Shown here: positions 8,151 to 15,615 of the stretch, one piece after another
Numbering within the stretch: the first letter of the stretch is position 1
Layout of the letters: every line of letters begins with the position of its first letter
Origin: Candidatus Heimdallarchaeota archaeon
GTDB taxonomy: Archaea; Asgardarchaeota; Heimdallarchaeia; Heimdallarchaeales; Heimdallarchaeaceae
Length of the DNA stretch: 50,911 bases
Direction: 5' to 3'
Assembly (NCBI GenBank): GCA_023270155.1
Contig: JAGLTB010000076.1
Coordinates: forward strand, 1-50,911
The notes under the pieces: model-generated
The model's input: the letters and a program-made list of their open reading frames with translations, nothing else
Told to the model about the DNA's origin: nothing
The model's database searches: none
Made by a program: the position numbers and the translations under genes

Positions 8151-10610
8151 ATGGTGCAAACTGAATATATCAATCACCCACTAATCAAGCCTGACAAGGT
8201 AGAAGCAAGACTATATCAGCAAACACTATTTGCTTCATGCATTAAGAAGAATTCTTTAGTAATTCTTCCAACGGGATTAGGTAAGACAATACTTTTTCTA
8301 ATGATTGCAGCTCATCGTTTGGAGAAATTTCCTGAAGGAAAGATAGTTTTTTGTGCTCCAACAAAACCACTACTTGACCAGCACGAGTATACTACAAGAG
8401 AATCATTAAACATTGATACAGATAAAATAATACAAATATCGGGGCAAATTGATCCAAAGAAGAGAAGGGAAATTTGGGAAACAGGTCAAGTTTTTATTTG
8501 TACCCCACAAACAATTCAAAATGATATCATTCAAAGGAGAGTAAAACTTGAAGATGTTGTTTTTCTTTGCTTTGATGAAGCACATAAAGCCGTAGGTGAC
8601 CATAGCTACGTTTTCATCGCAGAGCAGTACTACAAAAAAGCCAAAAATCCTCTATTGTTAGGAATCACTGCTAGCCCAGGTGCAAACCCAGAGAGGATTG
8701 ACGAAGTACAGCAAAATCTGAATATCTCAAATGTTGAGATGAGAGATGAAAGCTCTGATGATGTTAAATTGTATGTACATTATATAGAAGAGAATTGGGA
8801 GATAATACCTTTACCCAAAGAATTCCAGACAATTATAGATACACTAAATGAATTATTTAAGATAATGCTAGAAGGATTGAAAGAGCTAAAAATAATTCAA
8901 TCTGCTCTTCCTAGAAATAATCCGAGGAGAGTATTGTTAACACTAAGAGCTAAAGTTAATGAGAAATTTTCAGATAAACATGAAGAAGATCGATCAGATT
9001 TTTTCAGAGCTATGTCCTATGTAGGGAACTCGATACGCTTATCTCACGCTATTGAACTGATAGAAACTCAAGGGATACCTTCTTTGAGTAAGTATCTAGA
9101 AGGGCAAATAAATGATATAAAATTTGGAAAGGGAAGTAGAGCATTAAAGGAACTGATGTTTTCAGATGAAATGAAAACAGTAATAGAAGCTGTTGAAACC
9201 TTGCAAGATAAAAAGGAAATACATCCTAAACTTGAACGTTTGAAGGAAATAATAGAGAAAGAAGTTAAAAGAAATCCTGAAAATAGAATCTTAGTCTTTT
9301 CTCATTTTAGAGTAACAGCTAAGATGATAAGTGACGAACTTAATGCAATAGAAAATGTTAACGCTCATTGGTTTGTAGGACAATCATCAGGAAGAGGAGA
9401 TAAAGGACTTTCACAAAAGGAACAAATAGAGATTATGCAAGCTTTTCGTGATGGTTCTTATAATGCTCTCGTATCTACAAGCGTTGCAGAAGAAGGTCTG
9501 GATATAGGTGAATGTGAGTTAGTAGTTTTTTATGACGCTGTCCCAAATGCTATAAGATTAATACAAAGAAAAGGACGAACTGGCAGAAGGAAGGAGGGTA
9601 AAGTGATTATGTTAATAGCTGAAGGAACCAGAGATGAAGCTTATATGTGGGCATCTAAGAAGCAGGCTCAAAAAATGAAAAGAATCATAAAAGAGATGAA
9701 TGAAAAAGATAAGCAAAAAAGCCCAACTAAAAAAGAAAAACAAAAAGGTATTCTGGAATATCTAGAAGAAGCAAAAAGTGAAACGAAAATAGATGAAGAA
9801 TCTGAAGATATTGAAGATGATTTGGCAGTTGAAACAGAAGAAAGTAAAGAGATCGAAGAAGGAAAAAATGGAATTAAAATTATATGCGATAGCAGAGAAA
9901 GAAATACACTTGTTATCAAAGAGCTGATTAACAAAGAAGTTGAGTTAGGTTTTGAGAGACTAGAGATGGGAGATTATATTTGTTCAGATCAAGTTGTTGT
10001 TGAAAGAAAAACAGCAGAGGATTTCGTCAAATCTATTTTAGATAAAAGACTATTTACTCAAACAAAAATACTTGTTGAAAACTGTGCTAAGCCTATAATT
10101 CTTTTAGAAGGTGAATTCAGCCTATATAGTTCTTCTCTTCATCCACGCGCATTAGCTGGAGCCATAACCTCATTAGCAACTGATTTTAGGATTCCAATAA
10201 TATACACGAGAAATCAAAAAGAAACTGCGGAAATATTATTTGCCTTAGCAAAGAGAGAACAAGAAGAGAGAAAAAGAAGAGTTTCAATAGGTAAGAGAAA
10301 AGGTTTAGGATTGAGGATTCAATTAGAAGAAACTATGGCATCTCTGCCTCATGTTGATCAGAAAATTGCTAATCGCTTGTTAAAGCATTTTGGTTCTGTT
10401 AGAGAAGTAATGACAGCAAAATTAGAAGATTTTTTTGAAATCAAAGGCATTGGAGAGAAAATTGCTTCAGATATAATTGATTATGTTTATACTAATTACA
10501 ATGAAATTGAGACGGGAGAGGAAATAAGCGGGATGAAAGAAGAATTAGCTTTTCTGAAGGGAGAACAGAAAGAAAGAAAATCTAAGAAGCAAGAGAACGA
10601 AGAGAGTTAA
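8151..10610 (+). CDS. hef: Hef helicase-nuclease (FANCM/XPF family)
   Basis: Fork-structure-specific helicase and endonuclease for stalled replication forks; homologous to eukaryotic FANCM and XPF. Domains (residues from ATG 8151): SF2 helicase with LPTGLGKT (39-46), DEAH (142-145), ITASPG (172-177), motif VI LIQRKGRTGRR (470-480); a charged linker (about 505-570); XPF/ERCC4 nuclease with CDSRER and the catalytic ERKTAED (618-624); tandem helix-hairpin-helix near 740-800 (LPHVDQKIANRLLKHFG and IKGIGEKIASDI). All key residues are present, so both activities should be intact. A TTG at 8133 is in frame, but ATG 8151 fits better. Full-length Hef is mostly known from euryarchaea. Its 3' end overlaps the convergent UPF0148 gene by 29 nt. 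Confidence 0.94.
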   Translation: MVQTEYINHPLIKPDKVEARLYQQTLFASCIKKNSLVILPTGLGKTILFLMIAAHRLEKFPEGKIVFCAPTKPLLDQHEYTTRESLNIDTDKIIQISGQIDPKKRREIWETGQVFICTPQTIQNDIIQRRVKLEDVVFLCFDEAHKAVGDHSYVFIAEQYYKKAKNPLLLGITASPGANPERIDEVQQNLNISNVEMRDESSDDVKLYVHYIEENWEIIPLPKEFQTIIDTLNELFKIMLEGLKELKIIQSALPRNNPRRVLLTLRAKVNEKFSDKHEEDRSDFFRAMSYVGNSIRLSHAIELIETQGIPSLSKYLEGQINDIKFGKGSRALKELMFSDEMKTVIEAVETLQDKKEIHPKLERLKEIIEKEVKRNPENRILVFSHFRVTAKMISDELNAIENVNAHWFVGQSSGRGDKGLSQKEQIEIMQAFRDGSYNALVSTSVAEEGLDIGECELVVFYDAVPNAIRLIQRKGRTGRRKEGKVIMLIAEGTRDEAYMWASKKQAQKMKRIIKEMNEKDKQKSPTKKEKQKGILEYLEEAKSETKIDEESEDIEDDLAVETEESKEIEEGKNGIKIICDSRERNTLVIKELINKEVELGFERLEMGDYICSDQVVVERKTAEDFVKSILDKRLFTQTKILVENCAKPIILLEGEFSLYSSSLHPRALAGAITSLATDFRIPIIYTRNQKETAEILFALAKREQEERKRRVSIGKRKGLGLRIQLEETMASLPHVDQKIANRLLKHFGSVREVMTAKLEDFFEIKGIGEKIASDIIDYVYTNYNEIETGEEISGMKEELAFLKGEQKERKSKKQENEES

Positions 10611-10992
10611 CTAAGGAATTAATTGCACTTGAAAGCTCTGATATCTCTTTGGGATCTGTTGCATCATTAAGTATAGCATTTAATTTACTTATTTTTTCAA
10701 GCATTATGTTTGCTGTATCAACCAAGGTTGGAGGAAGATTGGTAAAATCAAATGCATCTGCTAATTCTGATGGTTGAGCAGCAGGTGAAGTATGATTCTT
10801 CAGATTGGAAGGTATTTCTGAAGCTGAATCAACTAGAACATAATCCTTCTTACAGTTTACACAAACAACTTTTCCTTGGTTTTCATATAGTGGTTGAAAG
10901 CACGTTGGACATGCTTTGTTGAGCATTTTCCAACCCTTAAGAAGCAAATCTGCTCCAGCTTTAATTGAATCGTCTGTTTCAGGAGGTGACAT
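10582..10992 (-). CDS. UPF0148 / Sjogren autoantigen 1 (p27, ZNRD2-like) zinc-ribbon protein
   Basis: Family of unknown role; the eukaryotic relative is the SSSCA1/ZNRD2 autoantigen. The 136-residue product opens with the family signature GADLLLKGWKMLNKACPTC (residues 13-31) and a zinc ribbon built from CPTC and CVNC. The rest is a polar linker and a C-terminal helix (LEKISKLNAILND). The start is ATG 10992. It converges on hef with a 29-nt coding overlap, so the two messages are complementary at their 3' ends. Confidence 0.85.
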   Translation of the reverse strand: MSPPETDDSIKAGADLLLKGWKMLNKACPTCFQPLYENQGKVVCVNCKKDYVLVDSASEIPSNLKNHTSPAAQPSELADAFDFTNLPPTLVDTANIMLEKISKLNAILNDATDPKEISELSSAINSLVNSLRSLAS

Positions 10993-11120
10993 GTGTATGA
11001 AGGTGTAAATGTTGTATAAAATATTAGTTGTCTATCACATTTCTTGAGCAAAACTACCTACGTAATACAATCTATAAAAAGGAAGTTGTCATTTAAATTA
11101 TTAAGAAAAAAGTGAGTAAT

Positions 11121-11330
11121 ATGTCCAAAGACATAGATAAACTGATAGAAACAATTCCACAATTAACTGGGATAAAGGGTGAAAAGCAGGTTATTTTAAG
11201 ATTAGAAGATTTAATAACTGAAAAACCGAGAGCAAGTGTAAAAGAGATTGAAGCAGCTTATAGATTACTTAAAATGTTGGATAATCAGAAAAAATACCGT
11301 ACATATTCAAAGAAGAAAACAGGAAAATAA
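11121..11330 (+). CDS. Small hypothetical protein
   Basis: I do not recognise this 69-residue protein. It is highly charged and predicted helical, with a basic C-terminus (KKYRTYSKKKTGK) and a helix-like middle (KEIEAAYRLLKMLDN). The start is ATG 11121 with GTGAG just upstream; a GTG at 11112 is in frame. A TATA-like CTATAAAAAG lies at about 11071-11080. It is divergent from the UPF0148 gene. Size and charge fit a small nucleic-acid or ribosome-binding protein, but this is only a guess. Confidence 0.55.
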   Translation: MSKDIDKLIETIPQLTGIKGEKQVILRLEDLITEKPRASVKEIEAAYRLLKMLDNQKKYRTYSKKKTGK

Positions 11331-11372
11331 GCATAGCTTTCTTATCCTTTGAACTTTGTTTTAGTAAATAAA

Positions 11373-11747
11373 CTAATAGAACACGAAAATTTTACTATAA
11401 ATTAACCATTCATTTTCCTTTTTGAGCATATGGAGAAATTGAGTTTCTCCGAATTTCCTTTCTCCAACTGTATATTTTACATCAACTCTGACAGAAGCAC
11501 AATTTCTAAATACATCTATGGAAATGATTTCAAATTCTATGTCCCATTTGCTCATGTCATTGTTTATTTGTTTTCTATAATATTCTTCCATCTCAATCCA
11601 AGCATTAGGTCCTTGAATCTTTTCTGTAGATATAATTTTAAGATCTTTATCCCAAACTGACAGTATTTTTTTGGAATCTAGTTTTTTATTTCCTTCAAAA
11701 TAAACCTGTAATGTTTTCTTAACTTCAGAATTATCATCCGTACTCAT
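11373..11747 (-). CDS. NTF2-like (SnoaL/DUF4440-type) protein
   Basis: The 124-residue product has the layout of the NTF2-like fold: N-terminal helices (VKKTLQVYFEGNKKLDSKKILSVWDKDLKII), then strands including FEIISIDVFRNCASVRVDVKYTV, and a C-terminal LHMLKKENEWLIYSKIFVF, which is typical of the family's closing strand. Such proteins are small enzymes, binding domains or stress proteins; no catalytic residue can be assigned. The start is ATG 11747 with AGGTG upstream; an upstream frame to 11786 lacks support. Stand-alone gene. Confidence 0.6.
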   Translation of the reverse strand: MSTDDNSEVKKTLQVYFEGNKKLDSKKILSVWDKDLKIISTEKIQGPNAWIEMEEYYRKQINNDMSKWDIEFEIISIDVFRNCASVRVDVKYTVGERKFGETQFLHMLKKENEWLIYSKIFVFY

Positions 11748-11822
11748 GCAAACACCTTCGTATATTATGAAGGGCTCTAAAATCATTTATTTCCCTTTTG
11801 ATTAGAAATATAATAAAAAGAA

Positions 11823-11920
11823 TGGTGGGAAATGGCGGATTCGAACCGCCGACCTCACGGTTTCTGCACGTCTGATAAGTTTATCAGCCGTGCGCTCTAA
11901 CCAAGCTGAGCTAATTTCCC
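11823..11920 (-). tRNA. tRNA-Ile (GAT) with intron
   Basis: Read on the minus strand: acceptor GGGAAAT pairs with ATTTCCC, followed by A and an encoded CCA (11823-11825). D-arm GCTC...GAGC, anticodon stem CACGG/CCGTG with loop CTGATAA (anticodon GAT), T-arm GGCGG-TTCGAAT-CCGCC. A 20-nt intron at about 11862-11881 interrupts the loop at the canonical 37/38 site; the exact cut can shift by one or two A residues with no change in the product. The splice motif is weak: only 3 bp plus an A-G mismatch support the central helix. The intron instead pairs strongly with the 5' half of the anticodon arm. Confidence 0.95.
11862..11881 (-). other. Intron of tRNA-Ile (20 nt)
   Basis: Removal restores a normal 7-nt anticodon loop. 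The intron holds TATCAG, complementary to CTGATA of the exon, and CGTGC, complementary to GCACG. Together they make an 11-bp hairpin with one mismatch and a 4-nt loop (11866-11893). That hairpin competes with the anticodon stem. Confidence 0.8.
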
Positions 11921-12034
11921 ATACTTGCATTTTTCCTTCCTTATTACTTTTAAAAGTTTTTTCTTACACTTCTCTTTTCAGTTAGATAATAGAACAATTA
12001 TAAATGTTCAAACCTTAAGCTCTTTTGAAACAGT

Positions 12035-12517
12035 ATGTTGTCTATACAACACCTCTACAGTATAGTTGAAGAAGACAGAAAGAAACTCTTTGGTTTTTTT
12101 AAAAAAATAGACAAAAAACATTTTTATGATTCAATTATTGAAAACGTTTGGAGTCCTGAGTTAATCTTCCGACATCTTCTTATGAATATTTACTGGATGC
12201 TTGTGAAGCTTCCGGATGGTTCTGCAGAACCTTCTAAAGTTGCAATCGATCTTGAAGATGAGATTAATGACCAAGCTAGTCTAGATGAAATTATAGCTGA
12301 GTTTGATGTTATCTCCCCGATTCTTAGTGAAAGATTATCTTCACTTACACTTGAGCAAGAGGAGGAGGATATTGATATGTGGAAAGGCAAAATGCAAAGA
12401 AGAATCTATCTAGTGAGATTAATCAATCATGAACACAGACACATAGGACAAATACATTGGCTACTTAAACGATCCACTGGTTGGACTGATGATGAGATAT
12501 ATGGTGTAGCAGAATAA
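12035..12517 (+). CDS. DinB-like protein, copy 1
   Basis: Member of the DinB/YfiT four-helix-bundle superfamily, typically metal-binding proteins; some are thiol-dependent transferases. The 160-residue product has His47 (IFRHLLMN) and a HEHRHIGQIHWL cluster (His132, 134 and 136), matching the usual three-histidine metal site. The middle is acidic. It is a paralogue of the next gene: both share SWSPE/VWSPE, (L/I)FRHL, HIGQI(H/N)W and KRST(G/D)WTD. Separated from it by 61 nt with a new TATA box, so probably a separate transcript. The substrate is unknown. Confidence 0.75.
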   Translation: MLSIQHLYSIVEEDRKKLFGFFKKIDKKHFYDSIIENVWSPELIFRHLLMNIYWMLVKLPDGSAEPSKVAIDLEDEINDQASLDEIIAEFDVISPILSERLSSLTLEQEEEDIDMWKGKMQRRIYLVRLINHEHRHIGQIHWLLKRSTGWTDDEIYGVAE

Positions 12518-12548
12518 TCTTATTGAAATATAAAGTAAATCTGATTCT

Positions 12549-12558
12549 TTTTATATCA
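12549..12558 (+). promoter_or_regulatory. TATA box of the second DinB-like gene
   Basis: TTTTATATCA, centred about 26 nt before the ATG at 12579. This predicts a leaderless message separate from that of the first copy. Confidence 0.5.
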
Positions 12559-12578
12559 AAATAGTCTTGCTAGTGATT

Positions 12579-13073
12579 ATGCTTACTACAGCTCAAGTTT
12601 ACAAATTATATCTTGAAGAAACAGAAAAAATTTTCAAACGATTCAAGGAAGTTGATCTTGAACATTTTTATTATACAGAAAAAGAGGATTCTTGGAGTCC
12701 TGAAATGCTTTTCCGTCATTTGATTATGAGTAGTTTTTGGATTCTCAGTTACTTACCTGGTGAGGAATTGCAACCTTCTAGTTTAGCTCTTCGCGAAGGT
12801 ACCTTCCCAAGAAGTAAAGCAAGTATTGAAGAAGTTGAACAAGAATTAAACAATATAGCAAAAATAATCTTTGAAAGAATGGAAAAATTAACACCGGATG
12901 TAGAAGAAGAGGAAATAAATGCTTGGCAGAGAAATATTCCAAGACAAATTGTCATAGTAAGAGTAATTCAACATGATTATACTCACATAGGTCAAATTAA
13001 CTGGTTATTCAAACGTTCCACTGATTGGACAGATCGAGATGTTTACAAAGAGTTTTATAAAAAAGAGAATTGA
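12579..13073 (+). CDS. DinB-like protein, copy 2
   Basis: 164-residue paralogue of the preceding gene with the same layout: SWSPEMLFRHLIMSSFWIL near the N-terminus and HDYTHIGQINWLFKRSTDWTD near the C-terminus. The first histidine of the HEHRH cluster is kept (H of HDYTH) and the middle one is replaced by Tyr, so the metal set may be H, H, H as in many DinB proteins. The start is ATG 12579, which aligns with copy 1 (MLTTAQVYKLYLEE against MLSIQHLYSIVEED); a TTG at 12567 is in frame. Tandem duplication is the simplest origin, now well diverged. Confidence 0.75.
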   Translation: MLTTAQVYKLYLEETEKIFKRFKEVDLEHFYYTEKEDSWSPEMLFRHLIMSSFWILSYLPGEELQPSSLALREGTFPRSKASIEEVEQELNNIAKIIFERMEKLTPDVEEEEINAWQRNIPRQIVIVRVIQHDYTHIGQINWLFKRSTDWTDRDVYKEFYKKEN

Positions 13074-13081
13074 TTTACATC

Positions 13082-13843
13082 CTATATAGCAAATTCTGCT
13101 GGGTTTGGTTTTACCAAACCATAGAATCGCTTTGGATTATACATGTAAGAAGCATAAATAGGAATTCCTCTTTTCAGTAATTTCCACTGATTTTGTGGTT
13201 CTTCTAATCTCAATGAAGGTATCTCTTCATAATTTTCGTTAAATTCCCATTTTCCCTCTTTCAGCTTATAATAACACTCTCCCTTTGTTCTTTCATAATG
13301 ATCCATTATTTCTTCTACATCCACCGCTCTCAATCTAGATACAATGTTTTTCTTTTCACTTGGATTAATAATTGTAACATTATATGAAGGAGGAATCGCA
13401 ATTAGATCGAATTTTTGTGCTCTAATCATTATTGCGTCTTTGATTTTTTCATGTTTATCTCTAGATTGTTGTAAGAAAAATTCAGCATAACCTTCAGCCA
13501 TCTGATAAATTTCTGGGAATCTATAACCATTTTCAGCTGTTGACCTTTGGTAACCTATTGTCTTATTATATTCCTCTCCCAAAAATCCTGGCCACATCAT
13601 AATTATATCAAATTGAATGTCTATCCAAAATTCTTTATCTTCTACTTTTTTGACTTCCTGGTAGAGTCTATAAACCTCTTGTTTTTCTTCATTTGTCTCC
13701 CAAGTCTGGTTTTTCACAAAATTTTGTAAATCCTCCTTCTTGTAGGAGATGATATTTTTTACATTGATTTCGTTTGAATTGTAGCTGATTTTCTCTTCAT
13801 CGCTTTCAATTGGAAGACCAATACTATCTCGTATATCCATCAT
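13082..13843 (-). CDS. Cupin protein related to archaeal phosphoglucose isomerase, metal histidines lost
   Basis: 253 residues. The middle region (about 88-200) follows the archaeal cupin-type phosphoglucose isomerase family: GEEYNKTIGYQRS, then EIYQMAEGYAEFFLQ, then IAIPPSYNVTIINPSEKKNIVSRLRA. I compared it from memory with the Pyrococcus enzyme (TKGHFHAKLDRAEVY and PPYWAHRTVN). The two histidines of GHFH are Tyr98 and Arg100 here, and the third is Val156. Only the glutamate (Glu111) remains. The fold is probably kept but the metal site is not, so isomerase activity is doubtful. A 50-residue C-terminal part (ASYMYNPKRFYGLVKPN) is unrecognised. It follows a small winged-helix gene by 24 nt, probably one unit. 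Confidence 0.6.
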   Translation of the reverse strand: MMDIRDSIGLPIESDEEKISYNSNEINVKNIISYKKEDLQNFVKNQTWETNEEKQEVYRLYQEVKKVEDKEFWIDIQFDIIMMWPGFLGEEYNKTIGYQRSTAENGYRFPEIYQMAEGYAEFFLQQSRDKHEKIKDAIMIRAQKFDLIAIPPSYNVTIINPSEKKNIVSRLRAVDVEEIMDHYERTKGECYYKLKEGKWEFNENYEEIPSLRLEEPQNQWKLLKRGIPIYASYMYNPKRFYGLVKPNPAEFAI

Positions 13844-13867
13844 GATCTTCTCATGTAAAATTTTATG

Positions 13868-14122
13868 TTACATTGAATAAAAATAGTCTTCTCCTTCCTC
13901 AGTAATCTTCCAAGTATCAACTGTACCTACTTTGAATTTATTCAGATGCCCTTGCATCGTTAAATCATTCATTATATCGGTCAATAATGATTTTTCCATC
14001 AATGCACCCCGAGATTGATAGATGTCATTTAGCTGAAACATAATATCTGAAAACGCAAGACCTCTCTTTGCAGACACAAAAATATCTAACACATCAATTA
14101 TAACTTTCTCCTTTTCCAACAT
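13868..14122 (-). CDS. Small winged-helix protein
   Basis: 84-residue product, predicted as a single winged helix: IIDVLDIFVSAKRGLAFSDIMFQL, a recognition-type helix around SLLTDIMNDLTMQGHL, then a wing with VDTWKITEEGEDYF, whose W-K-I-T-xx-G form is common in archaeal wHTH proteins. The start is ATG 14122; TTG at 14131 is in frame. Immediately upstream of the cupin gene, so it may regulate that unit. Target unknown. Confidence 0.6.
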   Translation of the reverse strand: MLEKEKVIIDVLDIFVSAKRGLAFSDIMFQLNDIYQSRGALMEKSLLTDIMNDLTMQGHLNKFKVGTVDTWKITEEGEDYFYSM

Positions 14123-14288
14123 GTTACTCAAGTAGATTATTACTTCCTCTTTCTAAAATTTTATGCAAATTGGTATGTAACCAAAACTAATATTAGAGAA
14201 TTATATTTGTTTATCTAAAGCGTTGAATTTAGGAAATAGCGATATTCTTCCTTTTTCCGCTCCATAAAAGTTCCAAAGAGGGGATAAA

Positions 14289-15563
14289 ATGTCTCACAAA
14301 CAGGAAAACGAAGAAAAAAGATCTTCAATAGAACGTTATTTGCTCAAACATGATATTGAGAAACTAGAAGCAAAACGTAGTTTTAACATGTCAACAAGTT
14401 TGGTTACGTTATACATTCCCCCAGGAACCAGATTGTCAGACACAAATTCACAATTAAGAGATGAATATGGAACAGCTACAAATATCAAAGACAAAAACAC
14501 TGGAAAAGCTGTACAAGCAGCTATTTCCTCAATTATGTCAAGAATGAAATCCATAGCAGATTCTGGAGAAAATGGAATAGCTATTTTTTGTGGAATTACT
14601 CAAGGCAATAAAGTAGAATTCTTTTTGATTAACCCACCTGAAAAAATAGGAATTAAGCTCTATTTATGTGATAATGTTTTCCATGTGGATCATTTGAAAG
14701 AAATGATGGAAAGCAAATTAAAGTATGGTCTAGCTTTAATTGAACGAGGTGGTGCCACTCTAGCAGTAGTGCAAGGTTCTCGTTTAGATGTTATAAGAGA
14801 GGAAGAGTCTTATGTGCCAGGTAAACACAAAATGGGAGGACAATCCCAAGCACGTTTTCAACGTTTGACAGAAGAAGCAGCACAGAGATGGTACAGTAAA
14901 GTAGCAGAGATAATGAATAAAACCTATTTAGAAAGCCATCCAATTGATGCAATCATCGTAGGTGGTCCCGCTTTATCAAAAGCTGAATTCTTAGAAAACA
15001 AAGAAATAGATTATAGGATACGTGAAAAAGTAATAGGAATCTATGATATTGGATACCGGGGAGTAGTTGGAATTAGGGAATTACTTGATAAAGCTCAAGA
15101 TAAATTATCAGATTTTGAGCTAATAAAAGAAAGAAATTTAACAAAGAAATTCATGGAAAACCTTGGAAAAGACACTGGTCTCGCTACTTACGGAGAAAAA
15201 CAGGTTATGGACGCTCTTGTAAAAGGTGCTGTGGAAACAGTATTGGTGAGTGAAGAAGTTGATCGCATAAATATTGAGTTAAAATGCGATGGGTGTGAAT
15301 ACACAAAGATTGAATCAGTTAAAACTAAAAACTATAATGACTTTACGAAAGAACTATCAGAAAGAAAGTGCCCAAAATGCAATGAATCTAAGCTATATAT
15401 AGCGTCAGAAAAAGATCTCATAACTGAATTGAATGAACTTGCAAAAGATACTAGTTCAGTTGTAGAGGTTATATCGGTTGCACATGAAGATGGTGCAATG
15501 TTATACAATGTGTTTGGTGGAATAGCAGCAATACTGAGATACAAGTTCTACGAAAATTACTAA
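14289..15563 (+). CDS. prf1: Peptide chain release factor aRF1, with NIKD in place of NIKS
   Basis: aRF1 recognises all three stop codons and triggers peptidyl-tRNA hydrolysis. The 424-residue product has domain 1 with TATNIKD (residues 62-68; the family norm is TASNIKS), the partner loop region IAIFCGI (97-103), domain 2 with the catalytic GGQ (183-185, KMGGQSQARFQR), and domain 3 with a zinc-type CDGC and CPKC set. The Ser-to-Asp change lies in the stop-codon decoding loop. Genes here end in TAA, TAG and TGA, so all three must still be read. Start ATG with GGGG upstream. It ends in a hairpin shared with the convergent pyrH. Confidence 0.95.
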   Translation: MSHKQENEEKRSSIERYLLKHDIEKLEAKRSFNMSTSLVTLYIPPGTRLSDTNSQLRDEYGTATNIKDKNTGKAVQAAISSIMSRMKSIADSGENGIAIFCGITQGNKVEFFLINPPEKIGIKLYLCDNVFHVDHLKEMMESKLKYGLALIERGGATLAVVQGSRLDVIREEESYVPGKHKMGGQSQARFQRLTEEAAQRWYSKVAEIMNKTYLESHPIDAIIVGGPALSKAEFLENKEIDYRIREKVIGIYDIGYRGVVGIRELLDKAQDKLSDFELIKERNLTKKFMENLGKDTGLATYGEKQVMDALVKGAVETVLVSEEVDRINIELKCDGCEYTKIESVKTKNYNDFTKELSERKCPKCNESKLYIASEKDLITELNELAKDTSSVVEVISVAHEDGAMLYNVFGGIAAILRYKFYENY

Positions 15564-15576
15564 TTTTCAATTTAAA

Positions 15577-15596
15577 AAAGAGAATTGATTCTCTTT
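15577..15596. terminator. Bidirectional hairpin between prf1 and pyrH
   Basis: AAAGAGAAT-TG-ATTCTCTTT is a perfect 9-bp inverted repeat in the 52-nt gap between two convergent genes. Folded as RNA it gives about a 7-bp stem with a 6-nt loop on either strand, with terminal U runs. Placement fits a shared terminator or a 3'-end stability element. Confidence 0.5.
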
Positions 15597-15615
15597 ATGA
15601 TGACTGGTTTCCAAA

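Noticed and set aside
14289-15563. Possible stop-codon reassignment suggested by NIKD in aRF1
   Set aside because: TAA, TAG and TGA all terminate conserved genes at their expected lengths in this window.
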